Source of the DNA: Bdellovibrio sp. UBA4095 | Lineage (GTDB): Bacteria > Bdellovibrionota > Bdellovibrionia > Bdellovibrionales > Bdellovibrionaceae | Reading direction: 5' to 3' | NCBI GenBank assembly: GCA_002381805.1 | Contig: DFXZ01000010.1 | Coordinates: forward strand, 186,001 to 250,000 | Length of the DNA stretch: 64,000 bases | Shown here: in pieces, positions 62,764 to 64,000 of the stretch | How the letters are laid out: each line of letters starts with the position of its first letter | How positions within the stretch are numbered: position 1 is the stretch's first letter | Translations under genes and position numbers: made by a program | Notes under the pieces: generated by a model | Told to the model about the DNA's origin: nothing | Seen by the model: the letters and a program-made list of their open reading frames with translations, nothing else | Databases searched by the model: none

Positions 62764-63241
62764 GGACATACTCGACATGATTGCCAGGCGGGATGACATC
62801 CTGAGCATCATTGATTTTGTTGAAAAAATTCATCATCCGCTTGAAGAGAAAGAATTGTTCCCCGCCGTTGCCGCAAATCCCCTGCTTCGCGAAGGCGGAC
62901 CACTTTGCACCTATTTCCGCAGCATTGATCTTGAACTGGGGCCGAAAGAAGCTCCCCTGCAACATCTTGAGGACCTTTACGACAAAGGCTTCCCCCGCCC
63001 CCCAGAGTATCCAAGCTATGACTGGTTTAACGCCCAAAGCCCTCTGAGCATTCCAATGGACGAGCATGTCCTGAGCCATGCTATTGGAACCGCTCTTCAT
63101 GGCTTGGCTGAAAATAAAAACTCATCCCTTTATGCTGAGTTTTTTCAGAAACTATCTGACGACTATATTAGCTTGCTAAAGCTGCACATCAATAAAGAGG
63201 ACAATTGCCTCTTTATCATGTGCGAAAAAATGCTGCGCTAA
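62726..63241 (+). CDS. Hemerythrin-like protein
   Basis: 171 residues. The start is TTG at 62726, supported by GGAGG at 6 bases inside the end of the regulator gene. Metal-ligand pattern: HKDILDMI, HHPLEEKELFP (His with Glu), DEHVLSHAIG, and HINKEDNCLF, as in hemerythrin/HHE proteins that bind a di-iron centre. A possible role is repair or sensing of nitric-oxide damage to iron-sulphur proteins, as for the related YtfE/Ric proteins. Overlaps the convergent DUF2249 gene by 4 bases. Confidence 0.8.
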   Translation: MNALISDLRQQHKDILDMIARRDDILSIIDFVEKIHHPLEEKELFPAVAANPLLREGGPLCTYFRSIDLELGPKEAPLQHLEDLYDKGFPRPPEYPSYDWFNAQSPLSIPMDEHVLSHAIGTALHGLAENKNSSLYAEFFQKLSDDYISLLKLHINKEDNCLFIMCEKMLR

Positions 63242-63498
63242 CCTCCACAGAAACCGCAGCATCCTTCTGTCTTCTTTTTAGTCAACTTCAGACGCCAAAC
63301 CTCGGGCCCCTTTTCAAGGTACTCTTCTTCGAAAAGATCGGTTCGAGAGTTCTGAAAGAACCTCAGCAATGGAACTGGATCATGGTTATTAATGATAACC
63401 AAACTGTCGCCTCCCTCTAAATTATCAAAGCTTTCAATAATAAAAGCATGTCGTGTTGTCGCCGGTATCTTTTGTGCTTCAATTACAAATTCAGTCAT
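63238..63498 (-). CDS. DUF2249 protein
   Basis: 86 residues. The family signature is visible: RHAFIIESFDNLEGGDSLVIINNHDPVPLLRFF, followed by FEEEYLEKGPEVWRLKL. The C-terminus CCGFCGG adds three cysteines that could bind metal. DUF2249 proteins commonly neighbour hemerythrin-like and denitrification genes; their biochemical role is not established. GGAGGG lies upstream of the ATG. A perfect FNR-type box is 52 bases upstream. Confidence 0.85.
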   Translation of the reverse strand: MTEFVIEAQKIPATTRHAFIIESFDNLEGGDSLVIINNHDPVPLLRFFQNSRTDLFEEEYLEKGPEVWRLKLTKKKTEGCCGFCGG

Positions 63499-63549
63499 CT
63501 ATCTGATCCCTCCATAGTTCAAACTATAACCCCTGCAACAAAAAGTTCA

Positions 63550-63563
63550 TTGATCCGAATCAA
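63550..63563 (-). promoter_or_regulatory. Perfect FNR-type box upstream of the DUF2249 gene
   Basis: TTGATCCGAATCAA matches TTGAT-N4-ATCAA exactly. Its centre is about 58 bases before the ATG at 63498, a usual position for a class-II activator site with a short leader. Confidence 0.85.
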
Positions 63564-63630
63564 TAAGAAACAATTTTGATAAATCGACCTGAATAAAGAC
63601 GCACTCGTTGAAGGGATCGTGACGGAATCA

Positions 63631-63658
63631 AAAAAAAAGCCCCCTGATATCAGAGGGC
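63631..63658 (-). terminator. Rho-independent terminator of the cytochrome c-domain gene
   Basis: On the minus strand, GCCCTCTGAT/ATCAGGGGGC folds as a near-perfect stem with one G-T pair and is followed by eight T residues. It lies 32 bases after the stop of the cytochrome gene and upstream of the FNR box of the next gene. Confidence 0.9.
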
Positions 63659-63690
63659 CAAAGATTCTAACAATAGCAATATATGTTACT

Positions 63691-64000
63691 TTACTTAACT
63701 TTACCGGAAGCTCGAACAGCTTTTACTTCTGCAGGAGTCACAACCTTCTTTGAATTGCCCCACATACTATAAATATAGGTCAATACATTCGCCGCATCCT
63801 CATCAGAAAGCATTTGAGCTGGCATGATCGAGTCATAGTCCTTGCCGTTCACTTTGATGGGTCCCTCTAAGCCGTGAATAACTGCAGAGATAGCTCTCTT
63901 TTTGTCTTTATTCAAATAGTCCGACTTCGCCACTGGAGGAAAGGCTCCATTTAGACCTTGACCATCACTTTGATGACAAGCGAAGCAAGATGTTTGATAG
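63691..64000 (-). CDS. Cytochrome c domain, probably C-terminus of a copper nitrite reductase (NirK-type); cut by window
   Basis: The frame is open to the right edge of the window, so only the last 103 codons are seen. Haem-binding motif CFACH (CxxCH) at about 63975-63989, followed by GLNGAFPPVAKSDYLN. The distal Met ligand is in IMPAQMLSDEDAANVLTYIY. This tail, with VNGKDYDSIMP and WGNSKKVVTPAEV, resembles the cytochrome c domain fused to some copper nitrite reductases. The copper domains, if present, lie outside. A stand-alone cytochrome c is the alternative. Context (FNR boxes, NnrS, hemerythrin) supports a nitrogen-oxide role. Confidence 0.7.
   Translation of the reverse strand, partial: YQTSCFACHQSDGQGLNGAFPPVAKSDYLNKDKKRAISAVIHGLEGPIKVNGKDYDSIMPAQMLSDEDAANVLTYIYSMWGNSKKVVTPAEVKAVRASGKVK

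Noticed and set aside
1..64000. CRISPR arrays, insertion sequences, rRNA genes, replication origin
   Set aside because: No regularly spaced short repeats, transposase genes, rRNA sequence or DnaA-box cluster were seen on reading.

Overview
The window reads as a chromosome segment of a predatory Bdellovibrio-like bacterium (phylum Bdellovibrionota). This is inferred from gene content, not from a marker gene: two tandem giant fibre proteins of the kind Bdellovibrio uses to contact prey, many exported proteins and lipoproteins, prepilin-like proteins, peptidoglycan-directed enzymes, and dense operons with 4-base ATGA overlaps. There is no rRNA, insertion sequence, prophage structural module or CRISPR array. 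Both window edges cut genes: a response regulator on the left and a cytochrome c domain on the right.

Layout. 1-4.4 kb (+): end of an NtrC-type regulator, then an overlapping chain for phospholipid synthesis (CdsA-like, PlsC-like), a metallo-beta-lactamase-fold hydrolase and a YihY-type membrane protein. 4.6 kb: tRNA-Arg(TCT). 4.8-7.2 kb (+): LctP-type lactate permease and a double-domain universal stress protein. 7.5-11 kb (-): exported GH5 glycosidase and a chemoreceptor. 11.1-16.7 kb (-): stress/ion operon (P-type ATPase, Na/Pi cotransporter, CBS protein, AAA_28 ATPase, universal stress protein). 17-20.2 kb (-): exported nucleotidyltransferase-like protein, exported coiled-coil protein, and a pilin/fibre chimera. 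20.4-22.3 kb (+): NamZ-type exo-N-acetylmuramidase and a small secreted repeat protein.

22.3-32.1 kb (-) is the most distinctive block. It is an uninterrupted overlapping operon encoding a membrane acyltransferase-like protein, a ketosynthase with a second degenerate ketosynthase, an AT-ACP-KR-DH megasynthase, a CrtI-like oxidoreductase, a phosphopantetheinyl transferase and a sterol-desaturase-type hydroxylase. It looks like a compact iterative lipid/polyene synthase of the PUFA-synthase/enediyne-PKS lineage, with no enoyl reductase.

32.3-39.6 kb: a Cys-rich secreted protein, then (-) an operon of three prepilin-like proteins plus two secreted partners, one with EF-hand-like calcium loops. 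39.8-44 kb (-): epimerase, nitroreductase, Baeyer-Villiger-type monooxygenase and HSL-type esterase. 44.3-45.3 kb (+): a clan GH-A lipoprotein. 45.4-53.7 kb (-): a small lipoprotein and two paralogous ~1,320-1,340-residue fibres ending in C-type-lectin/FGE-like domains. 53.9-57 kb (-): a small charged protein, a MurF-like ligase without the N-terminal domain, a GCS2-type ligase and a PepSY protein.

57-64 kb is a low-oxygen/nitrogen-oxide module: cupredoxin, two Crp/Fnr regulators, NrdG and NrdD, NnrS, a hemerythrin-like protein, a DUF2249 protein and a cytochrome c domain like that attached to copper nitrite reductases. TGA-N6-TCA (FNR-type) boxes lie upstream of nnrS/crp, of the DUF2249 gene, and possibly of nrdG. 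Start codons were re-chosen where a Shine-Dalgarno sequence or operon overlap favoured an internal start; such choices are stated in each entry.
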